DNA from: Brachyhypopomus gauderio
Lineage: Eukaryota; Chordata; Actinopteri; Gymnotiformes; Hypopomidae
Length of the DNA: 64,000 nucleotides
NCBI RefSeq assembly: GCF_052324685.1
Contig: NC_135226.1
Coordinates: 21,794,251-21,858,250, forward strand
Direction of reading: 5' to 3'
This document shows, one piece after another, positions 46,194-57,500 of the stretch. The translations under genes and the position numbers were made by a program. Under the pieces are notes generated by a model that made no database searches, had not been told where the DNA came from, and saw only the letters and a list, made by a program, of their open reading frames with translations. How positions within the stretch are numbered: the first letter of the stretch is position 1; each line of letters starts with the position of its first letter.

Positions 46194-47036
46194 GGAAGTA
46201 TAGAACTCACTACATTACTCCTGCTGGTATATCAGTCATATTGTTATCCATTTGTTTTTCCACTGAGATGGTACTCTCCGTACAGTTGGGTCTTTGGTGC
46301 AAATCTGCTTTTTGGAGAACTCTATTTAATCAGAATGATTTGATGAGGGGGGAAAATAAGCTCTTGTACTGAAAGATCTCGTGCACAGGGTACAGTGTGC
46401 TTGTGTCTCCCCAAGGTTTCTTTTTGTCTTTGCCCCGTATGTCCAAGGAGGATCGTGGTCTATCAGAGCCTGAATGCACATAGCATCAAAAAGAGCAGGA
46501 ACTGAGCCACGATTCTGAACATAAACCGTATAAATAGGGAGGAAATTTGGTCTTAGTTCAACACTCTTTTTCAGTGAAGCTTTGTGTACTGAAGGCCCAT
46601 TTGTTCTAAACGCATTGTAACACAGTCTGTTAGTATGGCTATCATGTAGACCCCCCCCCCCTCCAAAAAAGGGTTCATGAGTTAAACTGTTGTCTTTTTC
46701 TCAAAGTTCTCAGTTTTATTAAGATGTTTTGCTGCCATTTAAAGAACTGTTTTTGCTTTTTTAATACATGAAACATGCACTATATAACTGAACCGCATGG
46801 GGAAAAGGATGTGTCCACAGATTGTAAGAACTAGTCAAGACTTTGCTGTGTATATGAAAATGCTATTTGTATTATATATTCAGTCTTATGTATGATATAT
46901 ATAAAAATAACCTACTTGACATTCACTGGCCTTCCTCGTGGTTTCTGGGTGCTGTATTCCCCCTGGTCCAGGGCTGGGCGTGTGTGTCTCTCTGGTTCTG
47001 GTCCGTGTAAGTGAACATGTGGTGGGTGAGCTGCGC
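46194..47036. other. Spacer between dyrk1a and the tRNA
   Basis: No exon is recognisable. It may include distal dyrk1a 3' UTR. A C homopolymer lies near 46650. Sequence just before the tRNA shows no extra element that I can name. Confidence 0.5.
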
Positions 47037-47108
47037 GGCTCGTTGGTCTAGGGGTATGATTCTCGCTTCGGGTGCGAGAGGTCCCGGGTTCAAATCCCGG
47101 ACGAGCCC
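47037..47108 (+). tRNA. tRNA-Pro (anticodon CGG)
   Basis: A 72-base cloverleaf. The acceptor stem is GGCTCGT with ACGAGCC and discriminator C. The anticodon arm CTCGC-TTCGGGT-GCGAG gives anticodon CGG. The T arm is CCGGG-TTCAAAT-CCCGG. The internal B-box GGTTCAAATCC is intact. CCA is not encoded, as expected for a eukaryotic nuclear gene. There is no intron. The first clear T-run on the + strand is at about 47209, so the polymerase III terminator may be distant or weak. The minus-strand open frame over it is a well-known kind of tRNA artefact. Confidence 0.96.
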
Positions 47109-47279
47109 ATATTGCTTTAGTGTCTGTAAAAATAAAACCTCTGAGTCTCATGTAATCACGACTACACCTCCTCCCTCGTGTTTGTGGCACTGGTGAAGAT
47201 AAGACACGTTTTTAGTTTTTAAAAGTGCTGGTACATTAGTGAATAATGATTATTTTAGTGAATCTCGCCTCCTCGTTAT

Positions 47280-47668
47280 CTAACAGTCACGGTGACGGAG
47301 GCCACGGGGAGGAGGTTATCGCTCCCGCGGCGGCTCCAAACGCCGTGTGATTCGGTAAACCATGTTTGTTTGTGTGTGTGTTTGTTTAATTGTGAAAATC
47401 TAATATTTGTAGCTTCCTCGTGGGCTGTGCCGCGGAGCATTGTGGGACGGCGGCTCCGTCCGCGCGCTCCCGCGTTCCACGCGGTGCCGCGCTTTGTTAG
47501 CTAGCTCGCTAGCAGGCTACATGACGGCGGGGTGCGCGGGGCGCTGGTGCTGTGGCGGGTCGCTGCTCGGCTCGTGTGGGCGTTAGATCACGCGTGGTGG
47601 TGGTGGTGGTGGTGGTGGTGGTGGCGGCGGGGGGGGAGGAACCGTGAGGGGGAGAGACGCCGAACAAG
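47280..47668 (+). promoter_or_regulatory. thap12: CpG-rich promoter/5' UTR of thap12
   Basis: GC-rich sequence leading into the start codon. It includes TTAGCTAGCTCGCTAGCAGG near 47497 and a (GGT)n run at about 47596-47624. The precise start site is not visible. Confidence 0.55.
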
Positions 47669-50600
47669 ATGCCGAACTTCTGCGCGGCGCCGAACTGCAC
47701 CAGGAAGAGCACGCAGTCCGACCTGGCGTTCTTCAGGTTCCCGCGGGACCCGGAGAGGTGAAACTTTGCGTTTGCCGGACAAATAATAAAAAAAAGTCGG
47801 TTCGGTTCGAATTGAGCGAATTATAAACGAGCTCCGCTTCACTTTCGACGGCGGATTAATGAGGGGGGGGGGGAAACCCCAGTACGAGTCCGCGCAAACG
47901 GCGGTTAGCTGGTGGCTAACGGCGCTGGCGCGTGCAGAAGCGCGCGAGCTGCGATGTTAATTTACCACAAAAACAGACGCGGTCCGTTTTTAACAGGGCG
48001 CTGGTGGGTCGGTGGCTGGTTGATTACTGATTTACTATAGAGAAATGACTGTTATGACTGTTATAACCACCCAGCTGGGGTCTGTTGGAGCGAGCTGCGG
48101 GTGTTTGAGCCCCGTGGGGAAGAGCAGGGGGGGGGGGTAACAACTGGGGTCGGTTGATCTGCGCGTCTGTGGTCAACTGAGTACCTGTTCAAGAAAAACA
48201 TAGTTTTGCTTTCCATTTAGGTGAATCATATTATAAGACGTGTTTATGTGTGTGTGGAGTGTTAACTGCTTCTTTATTTTCTCTTATTAACCTGTTTGTG
48301 TGGACAGATGTAGGCTGTGGGTGGAGAACTGTCGCCGTGCGGATCTTGAAGAGAAAACCCCGGACCAGCTGAACAAACACTACCGACTGTGTGCGAAGCA
48401 TTTTGAACCAACCATGATATGTAAAACTGTGAGTGTGCTGCCCCGTCCTGTCAGAGACACCTCTCTTACTGCACCTCTCTTACTGCACCTCTCTTACTGC
48501 ACCTCTCTTACTGCACCTCTCTTACTACACCTCTCTTACTACTGCATCTTTCTTACTGCACCTCTCTTACTGCACCTCTCTTACTGCACCTCTCTTACTG
48601 CACCTCTCTTACTACACCTCTCTTACTACTGCATCTTTCTTACTGCACCTCTCTTACTGCACCTCTCTTACTGCACCTCTCTTACTGCACCTCTCTTACT
48701 ACACCTCTCTTACTACACCTCTCTTACTACTGCATCTTTCTTACTGCACCTCTCTTACTGCACCTCTCTTACTGCACCTCTCTTACTGCACCTCTCTTAC
48801 TGCACCTCTCTTACTGCACCTCTCTTACTGCACCTCTCTTACTACTGCACCTCTCTTACTACTGCACCTCTCTTACTGCACCTCTCTTACTGCACCTCTC
48901 TTACTGCACCTCTCTTACTGCACCTCTCTTACTGCACCTCTCTTACTGCACCTCTCTTACTGCACCTCTCTTACTGCACCTCTCTTACTGCACCTCTCTT
49001 ACTGCACCTCTCTTACTACTGCACCTCTCTTACTACTGCACCTCTCTTACTGCACCTCTCTTACTGCACCTCTCTTACTGCACCTCTCTTACTGCACCTC
49101 TCTTACTGCACCTCTCTTACTGCACCTCTCTTACTGCACCTCTCTTACTGCACCTCTCTTACTGCACCTCTCTTACTGCACCTCTCTTACTGCACCTCTC
49201 TTACTCCACCTCTCTTACTGCATCTCCCCTACTGCATCTCCCCTACTGCATCTCTCTTACTACACCTCCCCTACTGCACCTCTCTTACTGCATCTCCCCT
49301 ACCACACCTCCCTTACTGCACCTCTCCTACAATATGAAGGTTCCTCTTCATACAGTGCTGATTAATTTACTGATTTCAGAGCCCGTACAGGACTGTACTG
49401 AGGGATACTGCTATTCCAACCATATTTGATCTAACTAGCCACCTGAGCAATCCACACAGCAGACATCGCAAACGCATCAAAGTTTTGGTACGATTTTTAC
49501 AATTTTTACATATAGATTTATAGCCCAGTGCAAATTTGTACCTTCACGTAAGCTTCTCAATTCTTTGTTTTGTTTCTGGTAATCATTTATGCATTTTACT
49601 CATTTCAGTTTGTGTAGTTTCAAAGTTTTGTTAGTAATGAAGCATTGTTTTCATCCAAAATCTAAACAAAATAATTTATAGTTGGGAGATTGTTGTATTT
49701 GTTTGTTACCTAGGACAATAACATTTTGGGGTAATATTTCGTGTGCTCATTAATATTATGTAGTGCATTGTAATATGCAACTCGTTCATATTTTTATGCC
49801 TTTTAATTTTTTGTTTCTCATCTTTAGACAGATGAAGAAGTACGTAAAATCAAAGAGAGAAGACGTAAGTATTATTTTTGGGTTCAGGTGGGTAACTGGA
49901 CATTAGAAGGAGAATCTGGTAATTGTTGTAAATGTATTACTTTGTTCATTATTTGTCTTACAGTGGAGTCTTCAATTGAACAGCTACTCTCCAAAAAAGA
50001 CAAAAACGATGGCCAAGATGACACCGAGACGATTGATCTGCCTCAGTTGACTACACATCAAAAAGAACTAAGAGAATTCTTAAGATCGTTATTTGAAGTG
50101 ACTGTTGTAATGGGAAAGCAGAACTTACCGTTGAGTAACCACTCGAATGATGATCCAGAGAAGAACTCCTTCGTCATGAGCACCTTTCAGGCTCTGGTGG
50201 AAAATCGCATTAACGCTGGCGATGAACTTCTTCGAGGGAGGTTTGAGGCGTCACCCGTGAATGAGGAGTATTGTCCAGCCACACAGCAGGGTCAGCTGCT
50301 GGACGTGTGCGAGCGATGCGTTCGTGAGGAGCTCCTCCAGGAAGTACGAGAGAGCCGTTTCTTCTCACTGGTGACCGGAGACCTGGTGGAGTTTCCTGAG
50401 GGCCAGCATCTCCCCGTCTTCTTGCGTTTTGTGGACCAGACGAACACACTCCGGGAGGAGTTTATCGAGTTCCTCTCCTTCGAGGGAGAGGAGCTCTCCG
50501 TGCCGGATAAGCTGGAGTATCACATCACAAAAGCGTGGGGTCTCAGCATGGAGGACTGCAGAGGGCAGGCACACGCGGGCTGTGGTGTCCTGGCACACAG

Positions 50601-51837
50601 GATGAAGGCCATAGCCACACACCTGATGGACAAATATCCAATGGCTGTGAACAGCCCTTGCTCCACCTGTGCCCTTAATGTCCACCTGGCTAACAACATT
50701 CCTCTGACTGGAGTTCAGGTGGTCATATCCGTTCTTAAAAAGGCTGATGCGTTTTTTAAGGCTTCTCCACAACTTCAGGCAGAACTTGACAACGCCATCT
50801 CCATCCTCCGTCAGGGCAACGACGAGAGAGCCAATGATCTGAAGCAGTGCTCTCGAGCCACCTGGACGGACCTGCACAACGTGTTTGAGATGGCCGTCGA
50901 CCTCGTGGAGCCGCTCCTGCTCTGCATGGACAGCGTACATGACAACGAAGACTTGAAGTGGAGCGACCAGATCACTAATGACGCTTACACCATCTCCGAG
51001 GCTTTGGCTGACTTTGAGTTCGTCGTTACTCTGGTCGTGCTCAAGAACGCGCTCTCTTTCACCAGAGCGTTTGGCAAAAATTTACAAGGGGAGACCCTTG
51101 ATGTGTTTTTTGCGGCCAACAGTCTAACGGCTGTTTTGCATTCTTTGCATGAGGTTATAGACAATATTGAGGTTTATCATGAATTTTGGTTTGAGGAAGC
51201 GGTTCATCTTGCGACTGCTATGGAGATCCCCATCAAAGTCCCCAGACTTTTCCTCCGGAAGCAACGAGCGGTCGAACCTTTGGAAATTCAAGCAGAGTCT
51301 TTCTTCAAAGAGTACCTGACTGTCCCAGTGATGGAGTACATCATTCAGGAGATTAAGGACATCTTCACCGAGAACCATCTCAAGGCTCTCAAGTGTCTGT
51401 CTCTTGTTCCGGCGGTCATGGGCCAGATGAAGTTCAACACGTCGGAGGAGACCCACGCGGACGTGTTCAGGAGCGACCTGCCCCACCCAGACACGCTTCC
51501 CGCAGAGCTGCACTGCTGGAGGATCAAGTGGAAACACCGAGGGAAAGAAGTCAGTCTGCCCTGCACCATCCTCGAGACGCTGCACCACTCCGACGTCAAG
51601 TTCTTCCCAAACGTCGACGCCTTCCTGAAAATTCTGGCCTCCTTGCCAGTTTTGAAGCTAGGTGGCGGGCAGGGTGAGACGGGTCAGAAGCGGTTAAAGG
51701 CTTACCTCCTGGACACACCAGTGAGCCACAGGTCCAAGAATCTGGCTATGCTAAACATTAATTATCACATAAAGATGGATCTGGAGGAGATGGTTGAATG
51801 TTATATCAAAAGTTATCCAGAAGATGAAAATGATTAA
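47669..51837 (+). CDS. thap12: THAP domain-containing protein 12 (PRKRIR / p52rIPK), 5 coding exons
   Basis: A DNA-binding THAP protein described as a repressor of the PKR inhibitor p58IPK. Exons: 47669-47757, 48308-48428, 49380-49487, 49828-49864 and 49964-51837. The sum is 2229 bases, 742 residues (human 761), and phases agree. The start MPNFCAAPNCTRKSTQSDL is nearly the mammalian N-terminus. The C2CH zinc ligands are Cys5, Cys10, Cys58 and His61. The AVPTIF-type box is AIPTIF at 81-86. The large last exon encodes a hAT-transposase-like body with the conserved blocks NALSFTRAFGKNLQGET, HEFWFEEA, HLKALKCLSLVPAVMGQMKF and ELHCWRIKWKHRGKE, ending near LNINYHIKMDLEEMVECYIK. Only residues of the exon-4 linker diverge strongly. 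The start codon is chosen because the family begins MPNFCAAPNC. Confidence 0.96.
48461..49330. repeat. 12-bp tandem array in thap12 intron 2
   Basis: About 70 units of CTCTTACTGCAC, with CTCTTACTACAC, CTCTTACTACTGCA and, near the right end, CTCCCCTACTGCAT variants. It begins about 30 bases after the exon 2 donor and ends about 50 bases before the exon 3 acceptor. There is no AG dinucleotide between 48457 and 49337. The frame continuous with exon 2 stays open to a stop at 49335-49337. Confidence 0.97.
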
Positions 51838-52751
51838 AAAAAAAACAACAGGAATAAATGAACTTCAGTGACGGCACATGGACCTGCCAGTCCAGTCTTC
51901 TCAAACACGTATGATGCAAAGGTCATAGGTCATTGAATGGATTTATATTTTTTTAACTGCTGTACACTTTTTTTTTCTGTTTTGATGTATTTATCGGTTG
52001 TGTCTGATAGACATAACATGCCTACTGCTGTTTATGTTGGTCTTCCAGGCCTAAATTCTGAATTAACCATACAAGAGTATGAATAGTGTTGGAATCTGTT
52101 CTGTGAAACTCTGCTAATAAGTAAACCAAGTTAATTGAACAGTCTCAAATAGAACGGTAGGTATTGTTTTCACTTTGTGATGCTCCACTTAAAGTGTAGG
52201 TAAATGTAACTACAATTTACTGCAGAGTTCTGGGACGCATTACATTGGTATAGATGTATTAACATGAGGTAGGACAGGGTCAATTGATTAAAATAAAGAA
52301 GATTTAAAATAAGATGTCATACATGGTGTATTAAGCTTGATCTATGGTTGAACTTTACTGCTTTGGATGAATATGTAGATTGTTGCATAGACGTACTACC
52401 TTCTGTCCTGTACTAAAGGAAAGTAAGCAGTGTACAGGTCACCTTTAATGTAAATACATTATCTGTAGGTTTTGTTTAATATCTTAATCCCATGATTTTC
52501 TGAGTCATCATATCCTGCCTGGAAGAATCGGATCACACCCATGTGACCTGCTTTGACGTTTTTACACAAGGAAAATGATGACTAGTAAATTAAAGTTCAT
52601 CTGAATCAAATGTAATCTGCATTTTGTTTTAGTCTAATGCTTATTGGAGGATTTATTAAATCTCGGCCATTCCTGCAGCAATTTACATCTGTCTGCAAAC
52701 AAGAACTTCAGGGGCTTCATTGCTATTTATTTTTCTTTCTTTTCCAATAAA
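51838..52751 (+). other. thap12: thap12 3' UTR with polyadenylation signals
   Basis: Non-coding after the stop codon, starting with an A-rich run. AATAAA occurs at 52292-52297 and again at 52746-52751. Confidence 0.55.
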
Positions 52752-53701
52752 AAGTTTGTGAAAATGTTGAGAGATGCACTCACACACTTGAGCACACAGA
52801 TAAACTACAGTTGTATCCACAATTCCTGCACAATTGAAAAATGGCATGCTTCAATTTTAGGCCAGACTTATATTATGACAGAAAACGAAAAAATGTAATA
52901 CTAGCTGACTATATTTAGGGATTTTGTATTTGCAGAAGTGCTGTTAAAATGTGAATTTGCGTTGTGCCACACAGTGGCGTCTCATACACCCGCGCATGTC
53001 ACAGCCTGTAATATGACACATTTCTCACGTTTCAAAAGTGAAGAATTCGAACCCATAGTGGTCTGTCCCAAAGAAGGACCTACAGCCCGCCACGGCCAGT
53101 TCTGTTCACGCCTCTGTCCCAGTGTGGTGTTTCATGTGTCGTAAATAGCATATTTGCTATGTTAACACAGAGGCTAAGTGATATTGGTAGTTGATTATGC
53201 TCATTGTAGCCTTATTAATTCATGGCTACACATTAGTTGTTTTTAATAGAAAGCTTTGCCCCTCTTTCTGTCTGTCTCCTGGATTTCAAATAGGTAAGAC
53301 AGCTGCTATGTATATCCAGATACACTAGATGGCGTGTGTGTGTGTGTCTCACGTGGTCTAAGAAACAAAAGAATATGGGCGTGGCCAGCGCACGAGCGCT
53401 CGCGAGTTCGAGCGTTCTGAAAGAACGGGCTTGGGCTGAGCGCGTGAGCAGCTGGACGGAGGAGGACACACAACATCAAAACGAGTGAAATAGCGCCACC
53501 ACGTTTCAGAACAGAACTTCCACTCAGACGAGGCTCACATTAAACATTTGGCACAGATGAGCCACAGACATGAGTGCGTCTCCCCAAATCTCTCCAGTTC
53601 TGCAGAATGTCTGTTATCTAGAGAAACAGACCGTGAATCTCCGTAATTCACTTATTTGAATAAGTCACAGCACACATTTAATATTAGAGAACGTTATTTT
53701 G
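52752..53701. other. Spacer between thap12 and map6
   Basis: No exon is recognisable. A short CpG-rich patch lies at about 53370-53460, followed by ordinary sequence. It may contain distal regulatory sequence of map6. Confidence 0.5.
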
Positions 53702-54180
53702 CGTCAGACGTGACGAGGTTAAATAAGGGGCGTGTCCTCCAGCTCAGACGTGACGGGGTTAAATAAGGGGCGTGTCCTCCAGCTCAGACGTGACGGGGTT
53801 AAATAAGGGGCGTGTCCTCCAGCTCAGACTGCGACGAGGTTAAATAAGGGGCGTGTCCTCCAGCTCAGACGTGACGGGGTTAAATAAGGGGCGTGTCCTC
53901 CAGCTCAGACGTGACGGGGTTAAATAAGGGGGGTGTCCTCCAGCTCAGACGTGACGGGGTTAAGTAAGGGGCGTGTTCTCCAGCTCAGACGTGACGGGGT
54001 TAAATAAGGGGCGTGTCCTCCAGCTCAGACGTGACGGGGTTAAGTAAGGGGCGTGTCCTCCAGCTCAGACGCGACGGGGTTAAATAAAGGGCGTGTCCTC
54101 CAGCTCAGACGTGACGGGGTTAAATAAGGGGCGTGTCCTCCAGCTCAGACGCGACGGGGTTAAATAAGGGGCGTGTCCTC
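53702..54180. repeat. 40-bp minisatellite, 12 copies, upstream of map6
   Basis: Units of cagctcagacgtgacggggt followed by taaataaggggcgtgtcctc. One copy has an extra base (cagactgcgacg). Each unit carries a TGACG half-CRE and a GGGGCGTG Sp/KLF-like box. The array ends 365 bases before the map6 start codon. Confidence 0.96.
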
Positions 54181-54545
54181 TGGGCTGCAGGTGACGGTGC
54201 AGAGTCTGAGCGCTTCACGTCAGATCTCCTCGCGACGGGTGGGGTTCGTCGCGTGCGTCCGTTTTTAAACTGCAGCTTTCTGCTTATTGCGCGGATCGTG
54301 CACGGGAAACATTGCACGACTTTAAATTACTTTATTTTCGCTGCAAAGACCAGTGCGCACGCGCGAGCCGCACAATACGGGTCCTGAGCATCGCGGACGA
54401 GCTCTCCTCTTTCGCATCCTGGGAGTGATCGCCAAGGTGGAGGAGAAACGCTCACACGTCCACTAAGAGGAGCGTCCGGTGCCTTATTTTTTTAACTGCG
54501 TCTGAATCGCTGGTGCAGCCGCGCTCCACCCGTGCTCCACCCGTC
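54181..54545 (+). promoter_or_regulatory. map6: CpG-rich promoter/5' UTR of map6
   Basis: CG-rich sequence between the 40-bp array and the start codon. CpG richness continues into exon 1. The transcription start is unknown. Confidence 0.5.
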
Positions 54546-57500
54546 ATGGCCTGGCCATGCATCACCAGGGCGTGCTGCATCAACCGCTTCTGGAGCGAGC
54601 TGGACAAGGCGGACATCGCCGTGCCTCTGGTCTTCACCAAGTACTCGGACGTGTCCGAGGTGCAGCACCTCCACCCGCAGCGGCGAGGCCCAGTCGCCAT
54701 AGAAACGCAGCCCGCCCATGGCGCGCAGGTGGAGTCTGGTGATGCCGCAGCGTCCGCGCGCGACGGCCCGGGTGCCTCCGTCATGCGCCAGGACTTCAAA
54801 GCCTGGAGAATCCGTCCCGAACCGAGCTGTAAACCGAAAAACGAGTATCACCCGTCCGACACCCCGTTCATCACCGAGACGCAGTACCAGAAGGACTACA
54901 AAGCGTGGCCGATCCCGAGGAAGGGCGACCACCCCTGGATCCCCAAAGCCGCTCCGCCCGCGCCCGGCACCGGGGCCGACGGCACGAACGCCACCCAGGA
55001 CGAGGGCGTGGAGAAATACGAGATCGAGGAGAAGGTGCGCGAGAAAGAAACCAAAGAGAAGAAAAAGAAAGTGGTGAAGAAGGAGAAGACGCCCGAAATT
55101 GCGGGCGCGTGCACCGAGAAGCGCGAGCCGTCCGCGGAGGCGAGAGGACGGTCGGTGGCAGACGCGCTGAACATGCAGATCAAGCAAGAGGTGACCTCTG
55201 GGAGCTTATATAGGTGAATATTACATATTGTTGTCGTTGATCAATGAATATAATAATGTCATAGACGTTATGGCTTCACTTCGCATGTTTTTAACTTTTT
55301 GTTCAACTCTCATTAATTCCAGACAGCGATGGAAGGCCAAACAGATTAAAAATGTTCCTTGTCACTTACTGTCATAGTTGGAATAGTCAGAAAAGTGAAA
55401 TCCTGACAGTGATTTTAATATTTAATGTATATTGATTCCCCCACCCCCAAATCCTCTGTAGGGTTTACATTTAATGTTATTTGGTACTTTTATATTGCAT
55501 ATCAATTACAGTGGCACCAAGAAGCCATAACGTTACATCCATTTGAACCCAAAGAACCCTATCTTAGTCCATTACACTGCCATTGTCCTTTATGCTGCCT
55601 TGAGCATGATTCTAAAAAGATTAATTATAACCAAATAAAATATTTATTCTGTATTAAAATATGGCACAAAAATATCATGTACACATGGTACATATACATA
55701 AATCTGCTGAATCTAGATCAGTTTGTGCCACAACTTGAAATCTAATGAGTCATGCCTGTAGTTTCAGACCATGTGACTACTACACTTCAGAAACTCTCGC
55801 AGCATAAATGCAGTGCACTGCGCTTGTTGGAGAAGAATGTATGTCTTCTGAACATAGTTTCAGATTTCTCTCATATACAGCAAATATTTGACCGTCTGAA
55901 AGGAGCACACAGTGGATGTGTGAGCTGGAGCAGTCATTTAGTTATAGACAATACGAAGAGAAACACACCATGATGTGAGAGTTTTTGCCATTCTTCGTTC
56001 TAGGTGTTTTACTGTCAGATAGTTGCAAACCAAACCGTGGAGTTCTTGGGGTGCGTTCACTTTCAGGACTGAGTTCCAGGCTTACACTGACGTCAAGCCG
56101 GTTAAGCCCATCAAGGCCAAATCACAATACAAGCCACCAGTGGGGGAGAAGGCCAGCCTGGAGACCAGCTACAGCGCCACCTTCAGGGGGGAGCAGTCCA
56201 AGCCCGGGGCCACTGACAACAAGCTGCTGGAACGTCGGAGGATACGGAGTCTTTATAACGAGAGCAGTGGCAAAGAACCCAGCAAGGTAGGGAGGTGGAG
56301 CCCAGCACACGTGTCCTCTCCACGCACCGGGTCATAACCGGGTCTCCACAGAGTGTGCAGTCCAACTCGTGTGAACTTAACTAACCGCAATACGTCTCCC
56401 TTTCTATATGTGAGGTCTTAGTGTTAAGCGTGAAACTGGGCATTGACGAAACCAGTGACACTGGGTCCCCGGACATCGTCTGTGTTTATTAACAGGAAGT
56501 AACCTTTGGAGACTTGATGCAGTCTTGAAGGGTTGTTTCTCAGAAGGCTTGGGGGGTGGGGGGGGGGGGTGTTTTCTGTTCCAAAACATCCCTGCAGTCT
56601 TTTACCTGAGACTTTAACATGGTCACTTTAACGTCACTCAAACAAGTAAATATAAATACCCAGTAGCACTATTTAAAGCTGTTTAGGTATGCAAAATGAA
56701 GACGGTGATTGTGTGTATATTTGTGATTATGTAGATCCTTTTCTCATCCTCATAGGACGGTTCAGACAGTGACAGCACTTCTGTCCTAAGCCTGCTGTAG
56801 TGAGGTGTGTTTTTAAAAGTTTCCTACACAAAGCATGGAGATGATGGAACGTCTCACTACAGCACACGAGCACCAGGGCTGAGAGTAGACCCGCCCCGTG
56901 GGTCCGATTCAATCCCTCCGCCAAGGGGACAGTCTACAGCTGGGCTGCCTGGTGTTCAAGTTCTTGATGGCTGGAGCCTCTTACCCGGCAGCCGACCCTT
57001 GTACTGAGTCTGTACTGAATCTAGAAATTCAGTACAGAGCATTGTGTCACAATCAGCCAACAATGCCGGCTTCAAGCGTTTGAAGTATGACGTATAGGAT
57101 TCATTGTAACACACAATCACAGTGTTGTACACATAGTCCATAAGATGGAAAGATGGGAGGATTAAGAGAAGGTGACGGAACGAGGGACTGAAGGATGGAT
57201 GAGTGGTACCGCCCATGGTTGACAGGTACCGCCCATGGATGAACGTTACCGCCCATGGTTGACAGGTACCGCCCATGGTTGAGTGGTACCGCCCATGGTT
57301 GAGTGGTACCGCCCATGGTTGAGTGGTACCGCCCATCATTGAGTGGTACCGCCCATGGTTGAGTGGTACCGCCCATGGTTGAGTGGTACCGCCCATCATT
57401 GAGTGGTACCGCCCATGGTTGAGTGGTACCGCCCATGATTGAGTGGTACCGCCCATGGTTGAGTGGTACCGCCCATCAATGAGTGGTACCGCCCATGGTT

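Noticed and set aside
46912-47190. 92-codon minus-strand open frame across the tRNA with a PGFEPGTS-type segment
   Set aside because: It is the antisense translation of the tRNA-Pro B-box region, a frequent false protein in databases.
48433-49365. 310-codon open frame through the thap12 intron array in a second reading frame
   Set aside because: Any 12-base repeat without stops is open; this frame has no THAP sequence and no family match. Only the frame continuous with exon 2 is discussed.
50365-50940. 191-codon minus-strand frame opposite the large thap12 exon
   Set aside because: Antisense shadow; the sense frame matches THAP12 throughout.
54492-55187. 231-codon minus-strand frame opposite map6 exon 1
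   Set aside because: It is the antisense shadow of a GC-rich exon whose sense frame is clearly MAP6.
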